Assembly (NCBI RefSeq): GCF_007665395.1
Contig: NZ_VDND01000002.1
Location: forward strand, 248,001-312,000
Direction of reading: 5' to 3'
Length of the DNA: 64,000 bases
Source of the DNA: Pseudomonas oryzihabitans
GTDB taxonomy: Bacteria > Pseudomonadota > Gammaproteobacteria > Pseudomonadales > Pseudomonadaceae
Positions 38,317-50,100 of the stretch are shown here, in pieces (the stretch's first letter is position 1; each line of letters begins with the position of its first letter). The position numbers and the translations under genes are program-made. The notes below the pieces were generated by a model that worked only from the letters and a program-made list of their open reading frames with translations, did no database searches and was not told the origin of the DNA.

Positions 38317-39402
38317 ATGCGCCGTCTCGTCCTTCCGTTGCTCGCTTCGCTGCTGGTCCTGAGTCCGCTCGCCCGCGCCGAGGTGGTGGACAACCTCTAC
38401 CAGGTCCGCGAGCCGGTGGACTCGCAACAGCCGGACGAGCGCAATGCGGCGCTCAAGCGCGCCCTGCAGGAGCTCGCGGGGCGCCTGACCGGCAATCCCC
38501 AGGCCGGCCAGACCCCGGCGCTGGCCAGTGCCCTGGCGGCGCCCGAGTCCCTGATCAGCCAGTACGGCTACGACGCCGGTCCGCCGCAGGTGCTGGTGGT
38601 CAACTTCGACCCGGCCGCCACCGAGCGTGCGCTCGGCCAGGCCGGCCTGTCGGTATGGGGCGCCAATCGCCCGGTGGTGATGGTCTGGTGGCTGAACGAT
38701 GCCGACAGTGGCGCGACCCTGCTGGGTGATGGTCAGCAGGCCAGCGTCGGCGTGCAGCGCGGTGCCCAGCGCGCCGGCCTGCCGATCCGCCTGCCCCTGG
38801 CCGACCTCAGCGAACAGCTGGCCGGCACCGCCGCCAACATCGATGCCAGCGATCCGACCGCCCTGCGCCAGGCCTCCGAGCGCTATGGCGCCAATGCCCT
38901 GCTGGCCGTGCATGCCAAGCCCCAGGGCAATGGCTGGCAGGCCCAGTGGCGGCTGTGGAACGGCACCGCCGCTGAGCAGGGCAGCAGCCAGGCGGCCGAC
39001 CAGGACGCCCTGGCCACCGCCGTGCTGCAGGAGGTCGGCGCGCGCCTGTCGAAAAAATTCGTCTCTCGTCCGGGGACGACCCAGCCGCTCACCCTGGTGG
39101 CCGACAACTCCAACTTCGAGCGCTACGCCCAGCTGCAGAAGGTACTGGAGCCCCTGTCGAGCCGGCTGGTGAAGGTCGAGGGGACCCAGCTCACCTACGA
39201 CCTCACCGCCAATCCGGATCAGTTGCAGGCGCAGCTGAATCTGGCGGGTCTGCAGCCCGCCACGGCGCCGGCAGCCCCTGCCGCTCCTGCGACCACGAGC
39301 CCCGCGCCGGTGGACGCCAATGCCGCGCCGACGGCCCCCGCGGCCCAGCCCGCGCCGGCCGCCCAGCCGGGTCGCACCACCCTGTATTTCCGCTGGCCGT
39401 GA
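38317..39402 (+). CDS. DUF2066 periplasmic protein
   Basis: A 361-residue protein. I start it at MRRLVLPLLASLLVLSPLAR, which gives a proper signal peptide (cleavage after ARA); the longer frame from 38245 is poor. The DUF2066 domain covers about residues 20-230 (DNLYQVREPVDSQQPDERNA; ANRPVVMVWWLNDADSGATL). The C-terminus is a proline/alanine-rich stretch (about 315-350) and ends TTLYFRWP. Function is unknown. It is divergent from purM and lies just upstream of hda, as in other pseudomonads. Confidence 0.88.
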   Translation: MRRLVLPLLASLLVLSPLARAEVVDNLYQVREPVDSQQPDERNAALKRALQELAGRLTGNPQAGQTPALASALAAPESLISQYGYDAGPPQVLVVNFDPAATERALGQAGLSVWGANRPVVMVWWLNDADSGATLLGDGQQASVGVQRGAQRAGLPIRLPLADLSEQLAGTAANIDASDPTALRQASERYGANALLAVHAKPQGNGWQAQWRLWNGTAAEQGSSQAADQDALATAVLQEVGARLSKKFVSRPGTTQPLTLVADNSNFERYAQLQKVLEPLSSRLVKVEGTQLTYDLTANPDQLQAQLNLAGLQPATAPAAPAAPATTSPAPVDANAAPTAPAAQPAPAAQPGRTTLYFRWP

Positions 39403-39499
39403 GCGCGCGCGAGCCGCGCTGAAGTGGCTGCTGCGAGGGAGCCGGGTTTTGGTTAGACTTGGCGCCCTCGCGAAACCGCCAAGAGCCGTCCGAGCCGGC

Positions 39500-40204
39500 A
39501 TGATGCCTCTACAGCTGCCCCTGGGTATTCGTCTGCGTGACGACGCCACCTTCGTCAACTACTACCCCGGCGCCAATGCCGCGGCGCTCGGCTATGTCGA
39601 GCGTCTGTGCGACGCCGATGCCGGCTGGACGGAGAGCCTGATCTATCTCTGGGGCGGCCCCGGTGCCGGGCGCAGTCACCTGATGCAGGCCGCCTGTCAC
39701 CGCCTGGAAGAGTTGGGCGAACGCGCCATCTACCTGCCCATGGGCGAGCTGGCCGACTACGGCGTGGAGCTGTTCGACAATCTCGAACAGTGCGAGCTGG
39801 TCTGCCTGGACGACCTTGACGCCCTGGCCGGCCAGCGGCGCTGGGAGGAGGCGCTCTTCCACCTGTTCAACCGCCTGCGTGACGCCGGCAAGCGGCTGCT
39901 CATCTCCAGCACCGCCGCGCCACGACAATTGCCGGTGCAGCTCCCCGATCTCAAGTCGCGGCTGACCCTGGCGCTGGTCTTCCAGCTGCGCCCCCTGTCC
40001 GACGAAGACAAGCTGCGCGCCTTGCAACTGCGCGCGTCGCGCCGGGGCCTGCACCTGACCGACGAGGTCGGGCGCTTCATCCTCTCGCGTAACACCCGCA
40101 GCATGGACGCCCTGTTCGACATGCTCGAGCGCCTCGACCAGGCCTCGCTGCAGGCGCGGCGCAAGCTCACCATCCCCTTCGTCAAGGAAATCATGGGCTG
40201 GTAG
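39500..40204 (+). CDS. hda: DnaA inactivator Hda
   Basis: A 234-residue AAA+ protein related to DnaA domain III. With the DNA-loaded beta clamp it stimulates ATP hydrolysis on DnaA and so limits re-initiation. The N-terminal QLPLGIRLRDDATFVNYYPG contains the clamp-binding QLxLxx motif. The Walker A is the Hda-type GGPGAGRSHLMQAA, with Arg in place of Lys as in E. coli Hda. Walker B is LVCLDDLDALAG, and sensor 2 lies in LSRNTRSMDALFDMLERLDQ. I start at MMPLQLPLG, which matches the family start MKPIQL. Confidence 0.95.
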   Translation: MMPLQLPLGIRLRDDATFVNYYPGANAAALGYVERLCDADAGWTESLIYLWGGPGAGRSHLMQAACHRLEELGERAIYLPMGELADYGVELFDNLEQCELVCLDDLDALAGQRRWEEALFHLFNRLRDAGKRLLISSTAAPRQLPVQLPDLKSRLTLALVFQLRPLSDEDKLRALQLRASRRGLHLTDEVGRFILSRNTRSMDALFDMLERLDQASLQARRKLTIPFVKEIMGW

Positions 40205-40219
40205 CCGCGCCGGCTACGG

Positions 40220-41169
<950 letters not shown>

Positions 41170-41260
41170 GGGCTGATCCATAGAAGGTAAGATGCCCATT
41201 GTAGCGGGTTGGCGAGGACTGCCGCGCCAGCCCTTGACCGTGCCTTTCGAGGAACCGCCA

Positions 41261-42511
41261 ATGCCGGCCCGCTTGCGTGAACTGCTGTCCTTCGTTCGCT
41301 ACCTCGCCGAGCGCTTCATCGAAGACCGCGCCCCCAACAATGCCGCGGCCCTGACCTACACCACCCTGTTCGCCGTGGTCCCGGTGATGACCGTGACCTT
41401 CGCCATGCTCTCGGCGATTCCCGCCTTCCAGGGCACCGAAGTCCAGATCCAGGCCTTCATCTTCCGTAACTTCGTGCCGTCCACCGGGGCGACGCTGGAG
41501 GAATACCTGCGCAACTTCATCGAACAGGCGCGGCACCTGACCTGGCTCGGTGTGGCGCTGCTGGCGGTGACCTCCTTCTTCATGCTGGTGACGGTGGAAA
41601 AGACCTTCAACGACATCTGGCGGGTGCGTATTCCCCGGCGTGGGGTGTCCAGCTTCCTGCTCTATTGGGCGGTGCTCAGCCTGGGGCCGCTGCTGCTGGG
41701 CGCCGGCTTCGCCATGAGCACCTACCTGGCCTCGGTGGCCCTGGTGTTCGGCTCCTATGGCATGTCCGGCGCCCAGGCCCTGCTCAAGGTCACGCCGCTG
41801 CTATTCAGCATCGCCGCCTTCACCCTGATGTACGCCGCCGTACCCAACACCCGGGTGCCCCTGCGTCATGCGCTGATCGGCGGCGCCCTGACCGGGGTGC
41901 TGTTCGAGGCGGCCAAGAGTCTCTTTGGTCTCTATGTCTTCTACTTCCCCGGCTACCAGCTGATCTATGGCGCCTTCGCCACGGTGCCGCTGTTCCTGGT
42001 ATGGATCTATGTCTGCTGGCTGATCGTACTGCTGGGGGCGGAGGTGGTCTGCAGCCTGTCCACCACCCACCACTGGCGGCGGGCACCGCTGCCGGCCTTC
42101 TTCATCCTGCTCGCCGTGCTGCGCGCCTTCCTGGAGCGCCAGCAGAGCGGCTCCAGCCTGCATCTGGGGCGCCTGCACCAGGCCGGCTGGAAGTTGCCGG
42201 AGCACGAATGGCATGCGGTGCTGGCCTTCCTGCAACAGGAGCGCCTGGTGTGCCAGAACGACAGCGGGCACTGGGTGCTCTGCCGCGACCTGCATGGCTA
42301 TGCCCTGCTGGACCTGCTGGATCGTTCGCCCTGGATGCCCCCCGCGCCGGAGAACTGGCCACCGGCGGAACGCTTTCCCGGCGACTGGTACCCGCAGTTG
42401 CACGACGCCTTCGCACGCCTGCAGGCGCAACGGCATGACCTCCTCGCCGGTAGCGTGGCCCAGTGGCTGAGAGTCGCGCCGCTGCTGGAAGAGCGCGGAG
42501 CCCCGCGATGA
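41261..42511 (+). CDS. yihY: YihY/UPF0761 family inner membrane protein
   Basis: A 416-residue protein with six predicted membrane helices in residues about 30-265, including [40 protein letters not shown] and [20 protein letters not shown]. The conserved [10 protein letters not shown] and [16 protein letters not shown] loops identify the family once mis-assigned as ribonuclease BN. The soluble C-terminus (about 280-416) is longer than in E. coli YihY and has a winged-helix look ([20 protein letters not shown]). GAGGAA is 7 bases before the ATG. Overlaps acyP by ATGA. Function unknown. Confidence 0.9.
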   Translation: MPARLRELLSFVRYLAERFIEDRAPNNAAALTYTTLFAVVPVMTVTFAMLSAIPAFQGTEVQIQAFIFRNFVPSTGATLEEYLRNFIEQARHLTWLGVALLAVTSFFMLVTVEKTFNDIWRVRIPRRGVSSFLLYWAVLSLGPLLLGAGFAMSTYLASVALVFGSYGMSGAQALLKVTPLLFSIAAFTLMYAAVPNTRVPLRHALIGGALTGVLFEAAKSLFGLYVFYFPGYQLIYGAFATVPLFLVWIYVCWLIVLLGAEVVCSLSTTHHWRRAPLPAFFILLAVLRAFLERQQSGSSLHLGRLHQAGWKLPEHEWHAVLAFLQQERLVCQNDSGHWVLCRDLHGYALLDLLDRSPWMPPAPENWPPAERFPGDWYPQLHDAFARLQAQRHDLLAGSVAQWLRVAPLLEERGAPR

Positions 42512-42795
42512 CGGCCAGATTGGCCTGGCATGGCCTGATCGGTGGTCGCGTGCAGGGCGTCTACTATCGCGAGAGTACGAGGCAGGCGGCGCAGCGATTG
42601 GGGATCACCGGTTGGGTACGGAATCTGGCCGATGGCCGGGTCGAGTGCCATCTGGAAGGTTCGGTCGAGGCCCTTGCCGAACTGGAGACCTGGCTCTGGC
42701 AGGGACCGGCAGCGGCGCAGGTGACGGCCGTGGCGCTGGAGGAGGTGGCCTTGCAGGGTTTCACCGATTTCCAGGTCAGGCGCGCGAATGCCTGA
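42508..42795 (+). CDS. acyP: Acylphosphatase
   Basis: A 95-residue enzyme that hydrolyses acyl phosphates. The phosphate loop [20 protein letters not shown] contains the catalytic Arg, and [20 protein letters not shown] contains the catalytic Asn. The usual GVxFR is GVYYR here, a small substitution. Its ATG overlaps the yihY stop. It ends 17 bp before the convergent proS stop. Confidence 0.94.
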   Translation: MTARLAWHGLIGGRVQGVYYRESTRQAAQRLGITGWVRNLADGRVECHLEGSVEALAELETWLWQGPAAAQVTAVALEEVALQGFTDFQVRRANA

Positions 42796-42811
42796 CCTGG
42801 AGCGGGAGCCC

Positions 42812-44518
42812 TCAGCGAGCCTTGAGGAAGGTGACGATCTCGGCCAGGGCGACGTTCTGGCTGTCGCTGTCGGTCCGGCCCTTGTACTCGACCACGCCCT
42901 CGTTGAGGCCGCGCTCGCCCACCACCAGGCGATGGGGGATGCCGATCAGCTCCATGTCGGCGAACTTCACACCGGGGCTGGTCTTCTTGTCGCGGTCGTC
43001 CAGCAGCACGTCGAAGCCGGCGGCCTTCAGCTCGGCATAGAGACTATCGGTGGCTTCCTTCACCGCCGCGTTCTCGTACTTCATCGGCACCAGGGCGACC
43101 TGGAAGGGCGCCAGGGCGGCCGGCCAGCGGATACCGCGCTCGTCATGGTTCTGCTCGATGGCCGCGGCGACCACGCGGGATACCCCGATGCCATAGCAGC
43201 CCATGGTCAGCAGGGTCGGCTTGCCTTCCTCGCCCAGGACCGACAGCTTCATGGCCTCGCTGTACTTGGTGCCCAGCTGGAAGATGTGGCCCACTTCGAT
43301 GCCGCGCTTGATCACCAGGGTGCCCTGGCCATCGGGGCTCGGATCGCCGGCCACCACGTTGCGCAGATCGGCGACCGGGGGCAGCGGCAGGTCGCGCTCC
43401 CAGTTGACGCCGAAGTAGTGCTGGTCTTCCTGGTTGGCGCCGATGCCGAAGTCACTCATCAGGGCGACCGAACGGTCGATGACGCAGGGGATCGGCAGGT
43501 TCATCGGGCCCAGGGAGCCAGGGCTCGCACCGATGGCGGCGCGGATCTCGGGCTCGCTGGCGAACACCAGGGGGCTCGCCACCTCGGGCAGGTTGCTCGC
43601 CTTGATCTCGTTGAGTTCGTGGTCGCCACGGATCACCAGGGCGACCAGGGTGCCTTCCTCGGCACCGCGGACCACCAGGGTCTTCACGGTCTTCTCGATG
43701 GCCAGGCCGAATTTCTCCACCAGGTCGGCGATGGTCTTGGTCTCGGGGGTATCGACCAGGCGCAGCTCCTCGGTGGCGGCGCCACGTGCGGTTTCCCGCG
43801 GCAGGGCCTCGGCCTTCTCGATGTTGGCGGCGTAGTCGGAGCTGTCGCTGAAGACGATATCGTCTTCCCCCGAGCCGGCCAGCACATGGAATTCATGAGA
43901 ACCGCTGCCGCCGATGGAGCCGTTGTCGGCCTGCACCGGCCGGAAGTTCAGGCCCAGGCGGCTGAAGACGTTGCAGTACGCCTGGTACATGGCGTCGTAG
44001 GTTTCCTGCAGCGATGCCTGGTTCAGGTGGAAGGAATAGGCATCCTTCATCACGAATTCGCGGCCACGCATCAGGCCGAAGCGCGGGCGGATCTCGTCAC
44101 GGAACTTGGTCTGGATCTGGTACAGGTTGATCGGCAACTGCTTGTAGCTGTTCAGCTCGTTGCGCATCAGGTCGGTGATGACTTCCTCGTGGGTCGGGCC
44201 CACGCAGAAATCGCGCTGGTGCCTATCCTTCAGGCGCAGCAGCTCGGGGCCGTACTGTTCCCAGCGACCGGATTCCTGCCACAGCTCGGCGGGCTGGATC
44301 GCCGGCATCAGCACCTCCAGGGCGCCGGTGGCGTTCATTTCCTCGCGCACCACGGCTTCCACCTTGCGCAGCACGCGCAGGCCCAGCGGCAGCCAGGTAT
44401 AGAGACCGGAAGCCAGCTTGCGGATCATGCCGGCGCGCAGCAGCAGCTGGTGGCTGATCACTACGGCATCGGAAGGGGTTTCTTTGAGGGTGGACAGCAG
44501 GAACTGGCTGGTACGCAT
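42812..44518 (-). CDS. proS: Prolyl-tRNA synthetase
   Basis: A 568-residue class II aminoacyl-tRNA synthetase of the bacterial type. Motif 2 is [20 protein letters not shown], motif 3 is [20 protein letters not shown], and an YbaK-like editing insertion lies between them (about residues 225-385, with [20 protein letters not shown]) that clears Ala-tRNAPro. I start at [20 protein letters not shown], as in other ProS; the frame has seven more codons upstream. Confidence 0.97.
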   Translation of the reverse strand: MRTSQFLLSTLKETPSDAVVISHQLLLRAGMIRKLASGLYTWLPLGLRVLRKVEAVVREEMNATGALEVLMPAIQPAELWQESGRWEQYGPELLRLKDRHQRDFCVGPTHEEVITDLMRNELNSYKQLPINLYQIQTKFRDEIRPRFGLMRGREFVMKDAYSFHLNQASLQETYDAMYQAYCNVFSRLGLNFRPVQADNGSIGGSGSHEFHVLAGSGEDDIVFSDSSDYAANIEKAEALPRETARGAATEELRLVDTPETKTIADLVEKFGLAIEKTVKTLVVRGAEEGTLVALVIRGDHELNEIKASNLPEVASPLVFASEPEIRAAIGASPGSLGPMNLPIPCVIDRSVALMSDFGIGANQEDQHYFGVNWERDLPLPPVADLRNVVAGDPSPDGQGTLVIKRGIEVGHIFQLGTKYSEAMKLSVLGEEGKPTLLTMGCYGIGVSRVVAAAIEQNHDERGIRWPAALAPFQVALVPMKYENAAVKEATDSLYAELKAAGFDVLLDDRDKKTSPGVKFADMELIGIPHRLVVGERGLNEGVVEYKGRTDSDSQNVALAEIVTFLKAR

Positions 44519-44622
44519 GGCTAGGCGGTCTGTCGGCATCGAGACGGGACCGGCATTGTACGGCGGGGTGGGGCAGGGCGTACAGGGAGGCGGGCGAGGG
44601 CGGCCGGAAGCCGGAAAAACAA

Positions 44623-44644
44623 CAGCCCGGCGGAGGCCGGGCTG
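44623..44644 (-). terminator. Terminator of the OprD-family porin gene
   Basis: CAGCCCGGC (44623-44631) and GCCGGGCTG (44636-44644) form a 9-bp stem with a 4-base loop; on the minus strand TTGTTTTTCC follows. It lies 30 bp after the porin stop. Confidence 0.88.
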
Positions 44645-44673
44645 CTAGATCGTGCGAGAAGCGCTGGTTCCTG

Positions 44674-45996
44674 TTACAGGATGCTCAGCGGGTACTCGGT
44701 GATCAGGCGGAACTCGTTGATGTTGCCGCTGCCGCCGCTGCCGGTGCTGGCATCGCCACGGTGCCAGGACTGACGGATACGGAAGGACAGGTCCTTGGCC
44801 GGACCGCTCTGCAGCACGTACTTGGCTTCGACGTTGGTTTCGAATTCCTTGTCGCCATCCTGGTAGAAACCGGAGTAGACGGTGTTGGTGCTTGGAGCAT
44901 CGATGCCGGTACCACGGATGTAGCGCGCCATGAAGCTCAGGCCGGGTACGCCAAGGGTAGCCATGTTCAGGTCGTAGCGAGCCTGCCAGGACTTCTCGCC
45001 AGGGGCGTTGAAGTCGGAGAACTGTACGGAGTTGGCCAGGAAGATGCTGTCGCCGCCGCTACCCACGTTGCCATTCTTGCCACCGGCGCCGACGTAGTCG
45101 AACGGGGTATCACCGTTGACCTTCTGGAAGGCCAAGGTAAAGGTGTGAGCATCGATGCTGTAGGCTGCGGCCAGCGAGAAGGCGTTGTTGCTGAAGTCAC
45201 CCAGCTCGGCGCTGCCAGCGTCCTTGCTGTAGTAGTAGTTGGCGTCGAAGGTCAGCGACTGGTTGGCGCTGATCGGCTGGACGTAGTTCAGGTTGGCGTA
45301 GTACTGGTTCCACAGGTCTTCCAGGCGACCGTAGTACAGCGAGGCGCTCAGTTGATCGTTGATCTTGTACTTGCCACCCAGGTAATCGCCCGAGTTGGCG
45401 GTGATGCCGCCATAGGCTGCGCCGAGGTTGCCGTCGTGATAGGTATTGATGTTGTCACGACCAGCGGTGAAGTGACCTGCTTCCAGGAACAGGTTCTTGA
45501 CCTCTTCGCTGGTCAGCATGAAGCCGGTAGCGGTCTGCGGGAACAGGCGGCTGCCACCCACGGCGAACACCGGCGAGGTGGGCTGCAGGTTGCCGTACTT
45601 CAGCACGGTGTTGGAAATGCGCAGCTTCACAGCGGCGCCAGCGGTGGAGTACTCGTCGTTCGGACGGCCATCGTCGCCGATCGGCAGGTTGCCGGTGCCG
45701 GCGTAGCCCTTGCCGCCATCCAGTTTGATGCCGAGGTAACCGAAGGCATCCACGCCGACACCAACGGTGCCCTGGGTGAAGCCCGATGCGTAGTTCAGCA
45801 GGAAGCCTTGGCTCCAGTCGCGGCGGTCATTGGCGCCGGCGTTACGGTCCCGGTTGAAGTAGTAGTTACGGTTCAACAGGGTCAGCTTGCTGTCTTCGAC
45901 GAAGCCCTTGGACTCGGACTGCTGGTCGGCGAAAGCCAGTTGAGTGGTCCCTGCCGCTACGGCCAGGGCGATAACGCTCCACTTCATCGCTTGCAT
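44674..45996 (-). CDS. oprD: OprD-family outer membrane porin
   Basis: A 440-residue substrate-specific porin. The signal peptide MQAMKWSVIALAVAAGTTQL is cleaved after AFA; the mature start DQQSESKGFVEDSKLTLLNR is typical of OprD proteins. The 18-stranded barrel includes YGNLQPTSPVFAVGGSRLFP and ends with EFRLITEYPLSIL. The position after proS matches the oprD locus of P. aeruginosa as I recall it, where the protein takes up basic amino acids and carbapenems; another paralogue is possible. The ATG at 45996 has AAGGAG 8 bases before it. Upstream, 45997-46366 is regulatory space without a gene. Confidence 0.88.
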   Translation of the reverse strand: MQAMKWSVIALAVAAGTTQLAFADQQSESKGFVEDSKLTLLNRNYYFNRDRNAGANDRRDWSQGFLLNYASGFTQGTVGVGVDAFGYLGIKLDGGKGYAGTGNLPIGDDGRPNDEYSTAGAAVKLRISNTVLKYGNLQPTSPVFAVGGSRLFPQTATGFMLTSEEVKNLFLEAGHFTAGRDNINTYHDGNLGAAYGGITANSGDYLGGKYKINDQLSASLYYGRLEDLWNQYYANLNYVQPISANQSLTFDANYYYSKDAGSAELGDFSNNAFSLAAAYSIDAHTFTLAFQKVNGDTPFDYVGAGGKNGNVGSGGDSIFLANSVQFSDFNAPGEKSWQARYDLNMATLGVPGLSFMARYIRGTGIDAPSTNTVYSGFYQDGDKEFETNVEAKYVLQSGPAKDLSFRIRQSWHRGDASTGSGGSGNINEFRLITEYPLSIL

Positions 45997-46288
45997 CAGA
46001 AATGCTCCTTTGGTTTTGAGGATCAGCCATCGTGTCAGCCGTGGCTGTTTGTTCTAATGGCGGCACATATAGCACCTCTCTTGGAGGGGCGATAGGCTTT
46101 ATCAAAAAATTGCGTGAGATGAGCGGATTAGCGGCGCCTCTTAAGAATCTTCCTTAGGAGTTCCCGTCCGATCGTCGTACCCGGATCGTATTAGCAAAAA
46201 GCGTGCACAAAGCTTCAATCGCAGTGCCCGCCTGTCTCCGCCTCGCTAATCGCCGGGGGCAGGGGAAAGTGTCGGAAGGGGTGGTTGC

Positions 46289-46308
46289 ACCTTTGTGACA
46301 CCAAAGGT
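46289..46308. promoter_or_regulatory. Inverted repeat upstream of the HIT gene
   Basis: ACCTTTG and CAAAGGT arms surround TGACAC, 58 bp before the HIT gene start, in a 370-bp gap. It may be an operator. The remainder of the gap contains AT-rich segments near 46080-46200 that could be the porin promoter, for which I cannot name a site. Confidence 0.35.
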
Positions 46309-46366
46309 TTCACTTACCAATAGTCGTGCACACTTTTAGTGCCGACTGGCTTTGGCAGGAGTTGAG

Positions 46367-46783
46367 ATGTTCCAAATCGATTCGAGACTGGCCAGCGATA
46401 CCCTGGAGGTCACGTCCCTGACGTTGTGCCAGGTGAGGCTGCTGAACGAACGCCGTTATGACTGGCTGGTCCTGGTACCCCAGCGCGCAAGTGTTACCGA
46501 GGTCCTCGACCTGGCCCCCGCAGATCAGCAGCAACTGTGGCGAGAGGTGACAACTGTTGCCCAGGTGTTGCGTGACGCGCACCCAGACCGCAAGTTGAAC
46601 ATCGGTGCCCTGGGGAACGTCGTCCGGCAGTTGCACCTGCACGTCCTGCTGCGGCAGGAGGGTGACCCGGCCTGGCCGGGACCGGTCTGGGGGCATTCGC
46701 CACGCGAGCCCTACAGCGCGGCAGCCGGCCGCGAGGCGGTGGATCGCTGGCGCACCCTGCTCGCACAGGAGGCAAGGCCATGA
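46367..46783 (+). CDS. HIT domain protein
   Basis: A 138-residue protein of the histidine-triad superfamily of nucleotide hydrolases and transferases. The motif region is LGNVVRQLHLHVLLR, in which the first His of the HxHxH triad is Gln; the middle (nucleophile) and last His remain. PAWPGPVWGH follows, which is typical for this subgroup. ATG chosen because GGAGTTGAG lies just before. It overlaps slyX by ATGA, a linkage I remember from other pseudomonads. Confidence 0.88.
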   Translation: MFQIDSRLASDTLEVTSLTLCQVRLLNERRYDWLVLVPQRASVTEVLDLAPADQQQLWREVTTVAQVLRDAHPDRKLNIGALGNVVRQLHLHVLLRQEGDPAWPGPVWGHSPREPYSAAAGREAVDRWRTLLAQEARP

Positions 46784-46989
46784 CCCTGGAGGAACGCATC
46801 GCCGACCTGGAGATCCGTCAGGCCTTCCAGGACGACACCATCCAGACGCTGAACGACATCATCGTCGAGCAGCAGCGGGCCCTAGATCGCTGCGCGGCGC
46901 AGATTCGCGTCCTGGCCGAGCGTCAGGCCGAACTGCAGAGCGCAGGGGGTGGCGGCATGCCGGACGAGGCGCCGCCGCCACACTATTGA
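46780..46989 (+). CDS. slyX: SlyX protein
   Basis: A 69-residue coiled-coil protein. LEERIADLEIRQAFQDDTIQ and LNDIIVEQQRALDRCAAQIR are heptad-like, and the C-terminus PPPHY is the signature of SlyX. Its role is unknown. The start codon lies inside the HIT gene stop (ATGA). Confidence 0.93.
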   Translation: MTLEERIADLEIRQAFQDDTIQTLNDIIVEQQRALDRCAAQIRVLAERQAELQSAGGGGMPDEAPPPHY

Positions 46990-47181
46990 GATCCGTTCCG
47001 CAGCTGAATCTTGTTGTCGCCCTGACGTACGTGCGCGGCTGTCTTTGCCGGCTACTCTAGCGGTACTGCATCCTTGCACTCTTATGGTGCAGTCCGGCCT
47101 CATCCCCTGTGGAACTCGCTCCGGGAGAGGCCTGTCCTCTGCGGAGCGAAGCCCACAGCACCTTCAGGACGGAGTACGGTC

Positions 47182-50100
47182 ATGGCGTTTTTCACCGCTG
47201 CCAGCCAAGCGGATTTCCAGCTACAACTCAAGAATGCCCTCGCGGCCCATGTCGAGGGGCACACCCTCGAGCAGTTGGAGCGCTTCACCGCCCAGTTCTT
47301 CGGCATCGTCCCGCTGGAGGAGCTGACCCAGCGTCGTCTCTCCGATCTGGTCGGTTGCGTGCTGTCGGCCTGGCGACTGCTGGATGTCTTCGATCCGGCC
47401 CAGCCGCGGGTCCAGGTCTTCAATCCGGATTACGAGCGGCACGGCTGGCAATCGAGCCATACCGTGGTCGAGGTACTGCATGCGGATTCGCCCTTCCTGG
47501 TGGATTCGGTGCGCATGGAGCTCAATCGCCAGGGCTACAGCGTCCATACCCTGCAGAACAGCGTGCTCAGCGTACGCCGGGACGCGCAGGGCCGCCTGCT
47601 CGAGCTGTTGCCCAAGGGCCAGCAGGGCGAAGGCGTGACGCGCGAGGCCTTGATGTTCCTCGAGATCGACCGCTGTGCGGCGACCAGCGAGCTGCGTGGC
47701 CTAGAAACCGCGCTGCAGGAAATCCTCGGCGAGGTGCGGCTGACGGTGGGTGACTTCGCCGCCATGAAGACCAAGGTCGCCGAGCTGCTGGCCTGGCTGG
47801 ATCAGCGTCCGGGCAGGGTCGACGAAGGCGAGCTGGCCGAGGTCAAGGCGTTCCTCGACTGGCTGCGCGCCGACCGCTTCACCTTCCTCGGCTACGAGGA
47901 ATTCACCGTCGAAGGCGAGGGCGAGACGGCGGTGCAGCGCTATGCGCCCGATTCCCTGCTGGGGCTGTCGCGGCGCCTGCGGGGGCGTCCCGAGACCGCC
48001 GCGATCACCCTGTCCGGCGAGCCGCTGCGCTACCTGCGCGAGCCGGTGCTGCTATCCTTCGCCAAGGCCGCCGATCCCAGCCGCGTGCATCGCCCGGCCT
48101 ATCCCGATTTCGTTTCCCTGCGCGAGGTGGATGCCACTGGCCGGGTGGTGCGCGAGCACCGCTTCATGGGCCTCTACACCTCCAGCGTCTACAACGACAG
48201 CGTGCGCGAGATCCCCTACATCCGCCGCAAGGTCGACGAGGTACGGCGGCGCGCCGACTTCGACAGCAGCGCCCACCTGGGCAAGGAGCTGGCCCAGGTC
48301 CTCGAAGGCCTGCCGCGCGACGACCTGTTCCAGACGCCGGTGGACGATCTGTTCAGCACCGCCATGGCCATCGTGCAGATCCAGGAGCGCAGCAAGGTGC
48401 GCGTCTTCCTGCGCCGCGATCCCTATGGCCAGTTCTTCTATTGCCTGGCCTATGTGCCGCGCGACATCTATTCCACCGAAGTCCGGCAGCGCATGCAGCA
48501 GATCCTCATGGATCGCCTGCACGGCACCGACTGCGAGTTCTGGACCTTCTTCTCCGAATCGGTGCTGGCGCGGGTGCAGTTCATCCTGCGCGTCGATCCG
48601 CTGCAGCCGCAGGATGTCGATCCGGGGCGCCTGGAGCAGGAGATGGTGCAGGCCTGCCGCAGCTGGAAGGACGACTTCGCCAGCCTGATGGTGGACAGCT
48701 TCGGCGAGGCCCAGGGTACCTCCATCCTCGCCGACTATCCGCTGGGCTTCCCGGCCGGTTATCGCGAGCGCTTCGCCCCGCACCTGGCGGTGGTGGACAT
48801 GCGCCACCTGCTGGCGCTGAACGACGAGCGCAGCCTGGCCATGGGCTTCTACCAGCCGCTGACCCAGACCGGCGACAACATCCTGCATTGCAAGCTCTAC
48901 CACGCCGATACGCCCCTGGCGCTGTCGGACGTGCTGCCGATCCTGGAAAACCTCGGCCTGCGCGTGCTCGGCGAATTCCCCTATGAGCTGCGTCATCGCA
49001 ACGGTCGTCGTTACTGGATCCATGACTTCGCCTTCACCACGGTGGCCGGGCTGGAGCTGGACCTGCAGCAACTCAACGACACCTTCCAGGACGCCTTCGT
49101 CCAGGTGGTGGCAGGCCAGGCGGAGAACGACAGTTTCAACCGCCTGGTGCTGACCGCCGGATTGCCCTGGCGCGACGTCGCGGTGCTGCGTGCCTACGCC
49201 CGCTATCTCAAGCAGATCCGCATCGGCTTCGACATCGGCTACATCGCCGCGACCCTCAATGCTCACGTCGACATCGCCCGGGAACTGGTGCGGCTGTTCC
49301 GCATGAAGTTCTACCTGGCGCGGCGCATGACCAGCGAAGACCTGGACGACAAGCAGCAGCGCCTGGAGCAGGCCATCCTCAGCGCCCTCGACGATGTCGC
49401 GGTACTGAACGAGGACCGCATCCTGCGGCGTTACCTGGACCTGATCAAGGCGACCCTGAGGACGAACGTCTTCCAGACCGACGCCGCGGGCAAACCCAAG
49501 GCCTACTTCAGCTTCAAGCTCGATCCCAAGGCCATCCCCGAGTTGCCGCGGCCGGTGCCGCGCTACGAGATCTTCGTCTACAGCCCGCGCGTGGAAGGGG
49601 TGCACCTGAGATTCGGCAACGTCGCCCGCGGCGGCCTGCGCTGGTCGGATCGCGAGGAAGACTACCGCACCGAGGTGCTGGGCCTGGTCAAGGCGCAGCA
49701 GGTGAAGAACTCGGTGATCGTCCCGGTGGGCGCCAAGGGCGGTTTCGTCCCGCGCCGCCTGCCGACCGGCGGGTCCCGCGACGACATCCAGGCCGAGGCC
49801 ATCGCCTGCTACCGCATCTTCATCAGCGGCCTGCTGGACATCACCGACAACCTCAAGGACGGTGCGGTGGTCCCGCCGACTGCCGTGGTGCGCTACGACG
49901 GCGACGATCCCTATCTGGTGGTGGCAGCCGACAAGGGCACCGCGACCTTTTCCGACATCGCCAACGGCATCGCCCAGGACTACGGTTTCTGGCTCGACGA
50001 CGCCTTCGCCTCCGGCGGTTCGGCGGGTTACGACCACAAGAAGATGGGCATCACCTCGCGCGGTGCCTGGGTCAGCGTGCAGCGCCACTTCCGTGAGCGC

